DNA of 64,000 bases from NCBI RefSeq assembly GCF_009707365.1, contig NZ_CP046122.1, positions 4,588,001-4,652,000 of the forward strand. Reading direction: 5' to 3'. Made by a program: the position numbers and the translations under genes. The notes under the pieces were generated by a model that did no database searches, was not told the origin of the DNA, and worked only from the letters and a program-made list of their open reading frames with translations. Shown here piece by piece: positions 27,285 to 35,200 of this stretch (positions are counted from its first letter, which is position 1; each line of letters begins with the position of its first letter). This DNA is from Microlunatus sp. Gsoil 973. GTDB taxonomy: Bacteria; Actinomycetota; Actinomycetes; Propionibacteriales; Propionibacteriaceae.

Positions 27285-29759
27285 TCACCGGCGGCGCCCG
27301 ACGGGATCCGGCAGTCGCGAGACGTCTCCGATGATCTTCGCCGGCTGGTCCCGGTCTGCGTCACGCGCCAGGTCGAGCAGGTCGCTGAGATCCTGCGACG
27401 GCACGTAGACCAGCGGGGTTCTCCGGCCGGTCGCGGCAATCTGCCCCGTCATCCGCTCCAGTTCGGCCAACGCCAGCCGGCTCCGCCCCAGCCGGAGATA
27501 GGCGGCGGCTCGCAGTCCTGCGGAATTGCCCGGCCACAGCCGTTCGAAGATCGTGTCCGGGGCGGAGCGGAGCTGGGTGGAGATCTGTTCCAGCAGGTCC
27601 AGGGTGTGTTGCGGCCTGCCGTCGGCCAACGCCCACACCGAATCCAGCAGCTTCGGCCACGGCCGAGACTCCATCGAACCGATGAGCGTTTCCGCCTGCC
27701 TGTTCTCGCCCTGGCAGCGCAGCGCCAGATAGCGCCAACCATCGAGAACGTTGCGCTCGTTGGGCGTCAGCGGGCTACCGGTACGGTCCCGGGCGACCCT
27801 GGTCAGCTGGTCGTAGGCCACCTCGGGTTGGTTCGGCGCAAGGAGACTCAGTGCCTGATAGATGCCCCAGTACAACGGCAGTTCCCCGGGATCGTTCTCG
27901 GCTCGCTCGATCTCGGTCACGGCCTGGTCGAACTCGAGACTCTCCACCGCGACGACGACTCGGGCCAGCCGGTGGAACCGGCCGAGCGGGCCGTCCTGCC
28001 AGCTCTGCGGCCAGCGTTGCTCGATGTGTTGCAGGCCCTGGCGTGCCGTGTTGATGTCGCCCGAGAGTGCCCCGATCGCTGCGGTCATCGAGGACAGTTG
28101 GAAGTCCAAATCGGGGCGACCTGTTCGTCCGGGGATCAGGTCGGATTCGCCGAGGATGTCCTCGGCCGTCCGGATGGCGGTGGCCCGGAACAGCGTGGCC
28201 AATGTCTGCTGGACCGCTTCGACGGCAGACGTCGGCAGCTGACCGGAGAGGTCGGAGAGCCGCATTCTGTGCGCGTCGCCGACGACCGACCCGTGTGCCG
28301 ATCTGATCTCGGTACAGGATTCGCCGCGCAACCAGGGGGCGGCCGATTCCACGGCGGTGAGCAACATCCGTTCGGTCGGGGTGGCCCGCGGCTTCTGTTC
28401 GCGCGCCGCGGCGACCGCCAGCGACAACAACTCCTCAGCCGTACCGGTCGGTTCGCCCGTCCGGCCAAGGGACACGATCGCCGCAGCCAGGGCGAGAAAC
28501 GGGTAGCGGCGCAGCCGCACCGGTTCGGTCGGCACCACCAGACGGCGGATCTCCGCGCCACGGGACTGGATCAGGTCGTCCAGATGGCTGCCGATCCCAC
28601 GGTTCGCGGCGTGCAGGTCGGAGATCTGCAGCCAGGCCTCGACCGCCGCGACCCAGTCGTCATGGGTCTCTGCCCAGACGGCCAGGCGCTGATGGGCCAG
28701 CCGGAACCCGGCGGGATCTGCTCGACCGAACTGGTCGTGCAACGACTGTCGGATACCCGGTGCGTACCGGAACACCAGCACGCCGTCTGCTCCACCGGGT
28801 TCCCAGCGGCCGAAGCCCGCCTGGACTGCGCGGACCAGCAGGTACCGCGCCCGGGTGACCGCCGATCCGGACAGCTCGGCCGCCAGCGACGGCTCGACGG
28901 TGTGCGCCACCGAAATCACCGCCAGGAAATCGGACAGCTCGCCGAACCGGTCGTCCCGTGCGGCGCAACCGGCCGTGGCCGGTGGGGCGCCGGGATCGGT
29001 CACGAACGATTCCCGGCACATGCCGGCCAGGGTCGACCTGATCCAGGACAGCTGCAAGCTCGCCCGGTCCGTACTCCGGTCGAAGATCTCGGCGGTCTGT
29101 CGGTAGGCGACGGCGGCGGTATGCGCGGCCAGGGGCAGCCGGCCGACCAATGCGGCCAGTTCGTGTTCGGGGGCGAGACCCGTCAGCGGCTGCAGGACGG
29201 CGGCCAGTTCGCAGTCGGTCAGCAGAAGGTCCTCCGGGCCGAACACGGTGATCTCGCGCCGCGGGTGTTTCGGGACCGGGTATTCGCGGTCCCTGGTCAG
29301 GACGACGCAGTCGATCACTTCGCGCAGCAGGTCGAGTGCGGCGTCGAGTTCGTCGGCGGCATCGGGCCCGATCAGCTCGGCATTGTCGAAGATCATCGTT
29401 CGGCGGTCGACCGACCGGTGCAACGCCCGTACGACCCGGTCCTTCAGCGCGGATTCAGCGGGCATTGTCCGGTCGCGGTGCGTGCCGGGGAGAGTGGCCG
29501 AGTCCGACCAGCCGCTTGCCACCAGCTCGGTGACCAGTCGATCCCACAACTGGGCGCCGGTCCGGAGCTCGGCGCCGAAGCTGACCCACAGGCATTCCCG
29601 GTCGGTGCGGGCCGCCCATTGTGCGGCCAGGGTCGTCTTGCCGTAGCCGAACGGAGCGTGGATCACGGTGAGCCCGGAGCCGGCGTGCAACCGCTCCAGG
29701 AGCCGCGGCCTGACGACCATTCCGTCGAGGACCGACGGAATGCTTGTGACCAATGACAA
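27285..29759 (-). CDS. MalT-like STAND ATPase lacking a DNA-binding domain
   Basis: About 824 residues resemble LAL/MalT regulators: a RPRLLERL lead-in, Walker A APFGYGKTT (residues ~35-43), Walker B-like TMIFDNAELIG, and a long helical repeat region ending LLDLARDADRDQPAKIIGDV. The usual C-terminal LuxR helix-turn-helix is absent. The frame stops at 27285, only 42 bases from ribH, leaving no room for one. The upstream reading frame continues past the next gene's start, so the true start is uncertain; TTG 29759 is used here, and the ATG at 29720 (MVVRPRLLERL) is an alternative. It diverges from the talarate dehydratase-like gene, so it may sense its substrate, but without an HTH it would need a partner. 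Confidence 0.75.
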   Translation of the reverse strand: MSLVTSIPSVLDGMVVRPRLLERLHAGSGLTVIHAPFGYGKTTLAAQWAARTDRECLWVSFGAELRTGAQLWDRLVTELVASGWSDSATLPGTHRDRTMPAESALKDRVVRALHRSVDRRTMIFDNAELIGPDAADELDAALDLLREVIDCVVLTRDREYPVPKHPRREITVFGPEDLLLTDCELAAVLQPLTGLAPEHELAALVGRLPLAAHTAAVAYRQTAEIFDRSTDRASLQLSWIRSTLAGMCRESFVTDPGAPPATAGCAARDDRFGELSDFLAVISVAHTVEPSLAAELSGSAVTRARYLLVRAVQAGFGRWEPGGADGVLVFRYAPGIRQSLHDQFGRADPAGFRLAHQRLAVWAETHDDWVAAVEAWLQISDLHAANRGIGSHLDDLIQSRGAEIRRLVVPTEPVRLRRYPFLALAAAIVSLGRTGEPTGTAEELLSLAVAAAREQKPRATPTERMLLTAVESAAPWLRGESCTEIRSAHGSVVGDAHRMRLSDLSGQLPTSAVEAVQQTLATLFRATAIRTAEDILGESDLIPGRTGRPDLDFQLSSMTAAIGALSGDINTARQGLQHIEQRWPQSWQDGPLGRFHRLARVVVAVESLEFDQAVTEIERAENDPGELPLYWGIYQALSLLAPNQPEVAYDQLTRVARDRTGSPLTPNERNVLDGWRYLALRCQGENRQAETLIGSMESRPWPKLLDSVWALADGRPQHTLDLLEQISTQLRSAPDTIFERLWPGNSAGLRAAAYLRLGRSRLALAELERMTGQIAATGRRTPLVYVPSQDLSDLLDLARDADRDQPAKIIGDVSRLPDPVGRRR

Positions 29760-29880
29760 CGTGCCGCCCCCATGCCGACCCCGACGCTGCGCCGAATCTA
29801 GCAGCGGGACGGCGGTCGCGACGGCGGATCGGAAAAACGGGTGCGAGGCCGTGACGATACGTTTCTTCTGCAGGATTGTG

Positions 29881-31038
29881 ATGGCTCGACGCAAGAAGGT
29901 GACACCAGTGTCCGACCGGTTGGCCCAGGTGCGGTTGTCGCTGGTTTCCCTGCCGCTGGCAACCGCGATCAGCGACGCGAAGGTGTTCACCGGTCGGCAG
30001 AAACCGATGCGCGAGGTGGCGATGCTCTTCGCAGAGATCACCACCGACTCCGGCCGCGAGGGCGTCGGGTTCTCCTATTCCAAGCGCGCCGGAGGACCGG
30101 GTCTGTACGCCCACGCCTGCGAGGTCGCGCCGGAGTTGATCGGCGAGGACCCGTCGGACATCGGCAGGTTGTGGACCAAGCTCGTCTGGGCCGGGGCGTC
30201 GGTGGGCCGTAGCGGACTGGCGATCCAAGCCTTGGCGGCGATCGACGTCGCACTGTGGGACCTCAAGGCCCGGCGGGCCGGGCTCAGCCTGGCGAAACTG
30301 ATCGGCGCCCATCGCGACGGCGTCCGTGCCTACAACACCTCCGGCGGGTTCCTGCAGGCACCGATCGATGAGGTGATCGACAACGCCCGGCGGTCACTGC
30401 AGAACGGCATCGGCGGCATCAAGATCAAGGTCGGACAGCCCGACTGGCGGCAGGATCTGGCCCGGCTGATCGCGGTCCGTGAGGCGTTGGGTGACGATGT
30501 TCCGCTGATGGTGGACGCCAATCAGCAATGGGACCGGCCGACCGCGATCCGCCTGGGCCGGATGCTCGAGGAGTTCAACCTGGTCTGGATCGAAGAACCG
30601 CTGGACGCCTACGACGCCGCGGGGCACGCCGAACTGCGCCGTCGACTGGACACCCCGATCGCCACCGGCGAGATGCTGGCCAGCGTCGGCGAGCATGTCC
30701 GGATGATCGATGCCGGTGCCTCGTCGGTGGTCCAGCCGGACGCGCCGCGGATCGGCGGGATCACCCAGTTCCTCAAGCTGATGGCGTACGTGGAACACCG
30801 ACAGTTGGACCTGGCACCGCATTTCGCCATGGAGATCCACCTGCACCTGGCTGCGGCCTACCCGGGCAACGATCCATGGGTGGAGCACTTCGACTGGTTG
30901 GATCGGTTGTTCGTCGAACGCCTGGAGACCCGCGACGGCAGGATGTGGCTGTCCGACCGTCCCGGCCTGGGAATCACCCTGTCCGACCAGGCAAGGTCGT
31001 TGACAGTGGCCGACGCCGAATTCGGCTCGGCGTCCTGA
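29881..31038 (+). CDS. L-talarate/galactarate dehydratase-like enolase-superfamily enzyme
   Basis: The 385-residue product is a mandelate racemase-subgroup enolase. Visible landmarks are the SDAKVFTGRQKP cap, WAGASVGRSGLAIQA, catalytic GGIKIKVGQPD (KxK), metal ligands MVDANQQWD, WIEEPLDAYD and ATGEML, and the catalytic His in LAPHFAMEIHLHLAAAYP. These closely follow what is known of Salmonella L-talarate/galactarate dehydratase, which dehydrates acid sugars to a 2-keto-3-deoxy product. The ATG at 29881 has AGGA six bases upstream. No dedicated permease is adjacent, so the physiological substrate is not proven. Confidence 0.85.
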   Translation: MARRKKVTPVSDRLAQVRLSLVSLPLATAISDAKVFTGRQKPMREVAMLFAEITTDSGREGVGFSYSKRAGGPGLYAHACEVAPELIGEDPSDIGRLWTKLVWAGASVGRSGLAIQALAAIDVALWDLKARRAGLSLAKLIGAHRDGVRAYNTSGGFLQAPIDEVIDNARRSLQNGIGGIKIKVGQPDWRQDLARLIAVREALGDDVPLMVDANQQWDRPTAIRLGRMLEEFNLVWIEEPLDAYDAAGHAELRRRLDTPIATGEMLASVGEHVRMIDAGASSVVQPDAPRIGGITQFLKLMAYVEHRQLDLAPHFAMEIHLHLAAAYPGNDPWVEHFDWLDRLFVERLETRDGRMWLSDRPGLGITLSDQARSLTVADAEFGSAS

Positions 31039-31081
31039 GCGAACCCGCCCGGGGGTCAGACCGAACTGGCATGATCAGACA

Positions 31082-31423
31082 ATGGCCCAATCAGCTCACA
31101 TGGTTTCGCTGGGCTTCGGCAAGTTCGCCCGGGCAGACCGGATCTATGCTCTCGAACCGCTGGTCGGCGATGACCGTGGTGACGGTCGGCGTACCAAGGT
31201 GTGGGTGGACGGCGTATCCGAGCCGATCATCGCGTCCCGGACCGAGGTGACCATCCTCCGCGACATGGGCCAGGAGGCCGCTGCAGTGGCTCCGACCGTT
31301 GAGGAAGCACTGGACCTGGCTCGTCGGCTCGCGGCAGCCGCCGAGGCCGGCCGGGTCGACCTCAACGACCTCGGCCGCCGCGCTCGGCGTTTGCTGGCCG
31401 CGACCACCGAGCAAGCGGATTGA
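31082..31423 (+). CDS. Small protein with RemA/DUF370-like N-terminal half
   Basis: The 113-residue protein begins MVSLGFGKFARADRIYALEPL, which resembles the GFGN-x-V-x-A-x-RI start of RemA (DUF370) DNA-binding proteins. It continues RRTKVWVDGVSEPIIASRTEVTIL, comparable to the RemA DATYGRxTRAVII strand pair. Residues ~70-113 form a charged helix. RemA proteins form rings that bind DNA and control biofilm or sporulation genes. The resemblance is by eye and moderate, and the insertion between the halves differs. The ATG at 31082 lies 43 bases after the dehydratase stop, so they may be cotranscribed. Confidence 0.5.
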   Translation: MAQSAHMVSLGFGKFARADRIYALEPLVGDDRGDGRRTKVWVDGVSEPIIASRTEVTILRDMGQEAAAVAPTVEEALDLARRLAAAAEAGRVDLNDLGRRARRLLAATTEQAD

Positions 31424-31482
31424 CTCACGCGTTCGTCGGCCGGCACCGCTCGCTCGCGCGCGCTGGCTCGCTCGGGGATCGT

Positions 31483-31551
31483 ACGCAAGGTCAAAGTTTG
31501 ATGGTGTGGCGGCGACACGCCGAGGAAACCAGACGCAAGATCAACGTTTGA
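31483..31551. repeat. Pair of 19-bp imperfect direct repeats
   Basis: ACGCAAGGTCAAAGTTTGA (31483-31501) and ACGCAAGATCAACGTTTGA (31533-31551) differ at two positions and start 50 bases apart. They lie in the 178-base gap between two convergent genes. The spacing is close to five helical turns. No function is assigned. Confidence 0.6.
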
Positions 31552-31601
31552 GGTTCGGAATCGTCGTGGGGCGGCGGGCCAGTGGCAGATCATCGAGGAG
31601 G

Positions 31602-32579
31602 TCAGAGAAGGTCCGCCAGACCTTGATCGAGGGGCACGGCAGGAGCCCAGCCCAGCAGCCGGCGAGCGGTCGAACTGTCGGCGGTGATGTGCCGGACGTC
31701 ACCGAGTCGGTACCGGCCGGTGATCACCGGCTCCGGTCCGTTCATGATCATCGCCATCCTGCTGGCCACCTCTCCGATCGTGACCACGTGGCCGGAGCCG
31801 ATGTTCAGTGCAGTCGGACCGGCCGGAAGCCCTGCACGTACGGCGGCAACCGTGGCCCGGGCGACGTCGTCGACGTGTACGAAGTCGCGTCGCTGCCGGC
31901 CGTCCTCGAAGACCGCCGGTGGCCTGCCCGCCACCAGCGCCGACCGGAAGATCGCTGCAACCCCGGCATAGGGGGTGTCGTGTGGCAGGCCGGGACCGTA
32001 GACGTTGTGGTAGCGCAGCGCCACGGCGGTGCCGCCGGTCTCCCGGGCCCAGATCGCGGCCAACTGTTCCAGGTGCACCTTGGTCGCGGCGTAGACGTTC
32101 CGCGGATCGAGCCGAGTGTCCTCGGGGACGAGTTCGGGGACCAGATCGGTTCCGCACCGGGGACACCGCGGCTCGAACCGTCCCGCAGCGAGGTCGCCCA
32201 CCGCCCGCGGAGGAACCGGGATCGTGCCGTGGTCCGGGCAACGGGCCCGGCCCTCGCCGTAGACCACCATCGACGATGCCAGGACGACCCGGCCGATCGA
32301 CTCCTCCGCCGCGGCCCGCAGCACGGCCGCGGTGCCCAGATCGTTGTCCCGGGCGTAACCGTCCAGGTCGGAAAGGTCGACACCCAGCCCGACCTTCGCC
32401 GCGAGGTGGATGATTGCCTCGCAGCCGCGCAGTGCGGCACGCAGCCGGGGAACGTCGACGATGTCGTCGGCGCCGTCGAGAGCGCGATCGAAGACCACCG
32501 CTTCGTGGCCTGCGGCGTCGATCCGGCGCTGCACGGCTCGTCCGATGAACCCGGCTCCGCCGGTGACCAGGACCCTCAT
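31602..32579 (-). CDS. NAD-dependent sugar epimerase/dehydratase with a zinc-ribbon insert
   Basis: The 325-residue extended SDR starts MRVLVTGGAGFIGRAV and has the catalytic YAATK (in DPRNVYAATKVH) and the nucleotide-sugar motif RYHNVYGPGLP. Between the second and third substrate loops it carries ARCPDHG and FEPRCPRCGTDL, four Cys/His ligands of a zinc ribbon. A similar insert occurs in dTDP-L-rhamnose 4-epimerase-type enzymes, which makes a nucleotide sugar the likely substrate. The ATG overlaps the stop of the sensor kinase gene (ATGA), so it is the third gene of that operon. Confidence 0.86.
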   Translation of the reverse strand: MRVLVTGGAGFIGRAVQRRIDAAGHEAVVFDRALDGADDIVDVPRLRAALRGCEAIIHLAAKVGLGVDLSDLDGYARDNDLGTAAVLRAAAEESIGRVVLASSMVVYGEGRARCPDHGTIPVPPRAVGDLAAGRFEPRCPRCGTDLVPELVPEDTRLDPRNVYAATKVHLEQLAAIWARETGGTAVALRYHNVYGPGLPHDTPYAGVAAIFRSALVAGRPPAVFEDGRQRRDFVHVDDVARATVAAVRAGLPAGPTALNIGSGHVVTIGEVASRMAMIMNGPEPVITGRYRLGDVRHITADSSTARRLLGWAPAVPLDQGLADLL

Positions 32580-33718
32580 CCCGGATGCGCCGGCAGTTCG
32601 ACGTCGAAGCGGCAACCGTCGTCGGTGTTCCGTACCGCGATCCGCCCCTGATGGGACTCCACGACGCCCCGGGCGATGGCCAATCCCAGCCCTGCCCCGT
32701 CCGGAGCCGTACGCGATCGGTCGCCGCGCCAGCCGGCATCGAAGACCTTCGGCAGGTCCGGCTCCGGGATGCCACCACAGCTGTCGGACACGGCGACCGC
32801 GACGTCGCCGCCGGGCTCGCGGCCGGCGATGATGGTCACGGTGCCGCTGCGGCTTGTGTGCCGTACGGCGTTGGTCACCAGATTGCCCAGCGCTCGGACC
32901 AGGTCGTCGGCGTCGCCGCTGATCGCCAGCCGGTCGTCCTCGGGCACATCCACCACCAGCGCCACCCCGGACCGTTCGGCCGACGATTCCACCTCGTCGG
33001 CCAGGTCGACGACCAGTTCCCGGACCGAGAGCAGCTTGTGCTCCCTGGCCGGCGGTCCGCCCTGTACCCGCGACAGCTCGAACAGGTCGGCGACCAGCGT
33101 GTCCATCCGGCCGACCGTCGCACGGATCTGCACCATCGCCGCGGGAATATCGGAGATCATGCCGTCCTCCAGCGCCTCCGCCATCGCCCGCAGACCTGAC
33201 AACGGCGTCCGCAGGTCGTGGGAGAGGTGTTGGACAAGTTGCTGCCGTGCGTACTGGGCCGCCTGTTCGCGGGCGCGGGCATCGGCGAGCCGGGTCCGGG
33301 TGGCGTCCAGCTCGGCCATCACTCCGGCGAGCTCGGCCGGCATCGCGGTCTGCTGGGTGCCGGCCGCCCGGGCGGGCAACTCCGGCGACAGTCGGGAGAT
33401 CCCGGCTCCCAAGGACATCGCGCCGGCCGCGATCCGGCGGGTCACCAGCAGCGTCAGCGCGGCCGCAAGCACAAGAGAGACCGTCAACGCGAGCATGATC
33501 ACTCCGCTGTCGTGTCCGGACAGGAACATGAAGCGGACGTTGATCACCACTGCGGCGGCGACGGCGACCACCGGCGCCAGCACGGCGATGATCATCTGGT
33601 AGCGCACCGATGCGTGCCGGGTCAGCCGCAGAAGTCCCAGGGCGACGGTTCCGATCACCAGGCAGGTGAGCACCGCGATGCCGGTGATCACCAGCTGATC
33701 TTGTAACACCCTGCTCAT
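32576..33718 (-). CDS. Two-component sensor histidine kinase
   Basis: The 380-residue protein has three hydrophobic N-terminal segments (~10-32, 41-65, 73-94) with almost no extracellular loop, then a HAMP-like helix. The dimerisation helix follows, with phospho-acceptor His167 in LVQHLSHDLRTPLSGLRAM, then the ATP-binding N box (LGNLVTNAVRHTS), a CGGIPEPDLPKVFD G1 box and GAGLGLAIARGVVESHQG. The tiny loops suggest sensing of membrane or envelope state. It overlaps both the response regulator upstream and the epimerase downstream by four bases. Confidence 0.93.
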   Translation of the reverse strand: MSRVLQDQLVITGIAVLTCLVIGTVALGLLRLTRHASVRYQMIIAVLAPVVAVAAAVVINVRFMFLSGHDSGVIMLALTVSLVLAAALTLLVTRRIAAGAMSLGAGISRLSPELPARAAGTQQTAMPAELAGVMAELDATRTRLADARAREQAAQYARQQLVQHLSHDLRTPLSGLRAMAEALEDGMISDIPAAMVQIRATVGRMDTLVADLFELSRVQGGPPAREHKLLSVRELVVDLADEVESSAERSGVALVVDVPEDDRLAISGDADDLVRALGNLVTNAVRHTSRSGTVTIIAGREPGGDVAVAVSDSCGGIPEPDLPKVFDAGWRGDRSRTAPDGAGLGLAIARGVVESHQGRIAVRNTDDGCRFDVELPAHPG

Positions 33719-34419
33719 ACCAGTTCGTCCCCCCGTGCGGCCCGGTAACCCTCGCGGCCGACGGTGAGCACCAGACGGGGATCGGACGGGTCGTCCTCCA
33801 GCTTCTGACGCAGCCTGCGGACATGTACGGTCACGGTCGAGTTGTCTCCGAAATCCCAGCCCCAGACCCGATTGAGCAGTGCGGCCTTGCTGAACGTCTC
33901 CCCGGGATGACCGGCAAGGAAGGCCAGCAGGTCGAACTCCCGGCTGGTCAGACCCAGCGGTTCGCCGTGCCGGGCCGCCGTCCGTGCGGCAAGATCGATC
34001 TCCGCGTCGCCCAGCCGCAGCGAGCGTTCCCGCAACCGGCTGCCGGTGAGCTGCTCGGCGCGGCGCAGCAGCGCCTGGACCCGCAGCACGATCTCCCGAG
34101 GACTCAGCGGCTTCACCACGTAGTCGTCCGCGCCGATCTCCAGGCCGACCAGCCGGTCAGACTCGTCGCCGCGCGCCGAGATGATGATCACCGCCGCATG
34201 ATCACCGGCCGTCCGGCGCCGGCGGAGCACCTCCAGACCGGACAGCGTCGGCAACATCACGTCCAACAGGACGACGTCAGGAACCGTACGCTGCCACGTC
34301 GTCACCGCCTCCGACCCGTCCGCGGCGAGCGCCACCTGGTGACCGGCCTTGGTCAGGTAGCTCGCCAGCACACCGGCCAGCATCCGATCGTCCTCGACGA
34401 TCAACACCTGTGCACCCAC
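33715..34419 (-). CDS. OmpR-family response regulator
   Basis: A receiver domain with acidic pocket E9-D10-D11, phospho-acceptor Asp53 (VVLLDVMLP) and the KPLSPREI lysine is followed by an OmpR/PhoB winged helix (LGLTSREFDLLAFLAGHPGE; VTVHVRRLRQKLEDDPSDPRLV). The start is the GTG at 34419, giving the usual short lead VGAQVLIVEDD; longer upstream frames add 42 unrelated residues. It is the first gene of the regulator-kinase-epimerase operon and diverges from the GT2 gene 124 bases away, so that shared region is the likely target. Confidence 0.93.
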   Translation of the reverse strand: MGAQVLIVEDDRMLAGVLASYLTKAGHQVALAADGSEAVTTWQRTVPDVVLLDVMLPTLSGLEVLRRRRTAGDHAAVIIISARGDESDRLVGLEIGADDYVVKPLSPREIVLRVQALLRRAEQLTGSRLRERSLRLGDAEIDLAARTAARHGEPLGLTSREFDLLAFLAGHPGETFSKAALLNRVWGWDFGDNSTVTVHVRRLRQKLEDDPSDPRLVLTVGREGYRAARGDELV

Positions 34420-34543
34420 GGTGACAGCGTACGAGTCCGGGCCGGGCAGCGGATCGGATCGACCCGGCCACAGCCGATCACGTAAGCGAACCGAAAGCGT
34501 TTGATCATGGTGGATTCCGCGGCAGCTGTCTAGGTTCGCGGAC

Positions 34544-35200
34544 ATGGAATCGGTGCAGGTCGTTCTGCCATGTCTGAACGAGGCGGCTGCCTTGCCGACG
34601 GTGCTGGCGTCGATCCCGTCCGGCTACCGGGTGCTGGTCGTCGACAACGGCTCGGTCGACGCGACGGCCGAGGTCGCCCGGGAGTTCGGCGCCGCGGTGG
34701 TCTCCTGCCCGACCCGCGGCTACGGCGCGGCCTGCCACGCCGGACTGCAGGCGGCGACCTGCGATGTCGTGGTGCTGATGGACGCCGACGGGAGCCTCGA
34801 CGGCGGTCAACTGCCCCGGGTCGTCGACCCGGTCCGCGACGGACGCGCCGACCTGATGATCGGCAGCCGGCGTCCGGTCGATCACGCCGCCTGGCCCTGG
34901 TGGCTGCGGTTGGCCAATGCCGAGCTTGCCCGGGAACTGTCGATCCGCACCGGTCAACGGATTCGTGATCTTGGTCCGATGCGCGCGGCACGCCGGGAAC
35001 GACTGCTGTCACTCGGCCTGCAGGACCGGCGCAGCGGGTATCCGGCCGAGACCGTGGTCGCCGCGGCGGACGCCGGCTGGTGGATCGGCCAAGTGGAGGT
35101 GGACTACCGGCCGAGGATCGGACGATCCAAGGTGACCGGTACGCCGATGGGTGCGTTTCGTGCTGTCCGCGACCTGCGCGCTGTGATGGCGGCACGATGA
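34544..35200 (+). CDS. GT2-family glycosyltransferase (DPM1/GtrB-like)
   Basis: The 218-residue GT-A enzyme begins VQVVLPCLNEAAALPTVL, has VLVVDNGSVDATAEVA and the metal-binding LMDADGSLDG (DxD), and ends with the RPRIGRSKVTGT segment typical of polyprenyl-phosphate sugar transferases. It lacks a membrane domain, as in DPM1-type enzymes that load mannose or glucose on a lipid carrier. A GT87-like polyprenyl-mannose-dependent transferase lies 3 kb downstream, which fits. ATGA coupling links it to the next gene. Confidence 0.9.
   Translation: MESVQVVLPCLNEAAALPTVLASIPSGYRVLVVDNGSVDATAEVAREFGAAVVSCPTRGYGAACHAGLQAATCDVVVLMDADGSLDGGQLPRVVDPVRDGRADLMIGSRRPVDHAAWPWWLRLANAELARELSIRTGQRIRDLGPMRAARRERLLSLGLQDRRSGYPAETVVAAADAGWWIGQVEVDYRPRIGRSKVTGTPMGAFRAVRDLRAVMAAR

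Noticed and set aside
27240-29756. 838-codon plus-strand open frame
   Set aside because: Antisense shadow of the MalT-like ATPase in GC-rich DNA; no recognisable domain and no ribosome site.
31602-33824. 740-codon minus-strand frame continuing upstream of the epimerase
   Set aside because: The upstream part is an out-of-frame reading of the histidine kinase. The epimerase begins at the ATG at 32579, overlapping the kinase stop.
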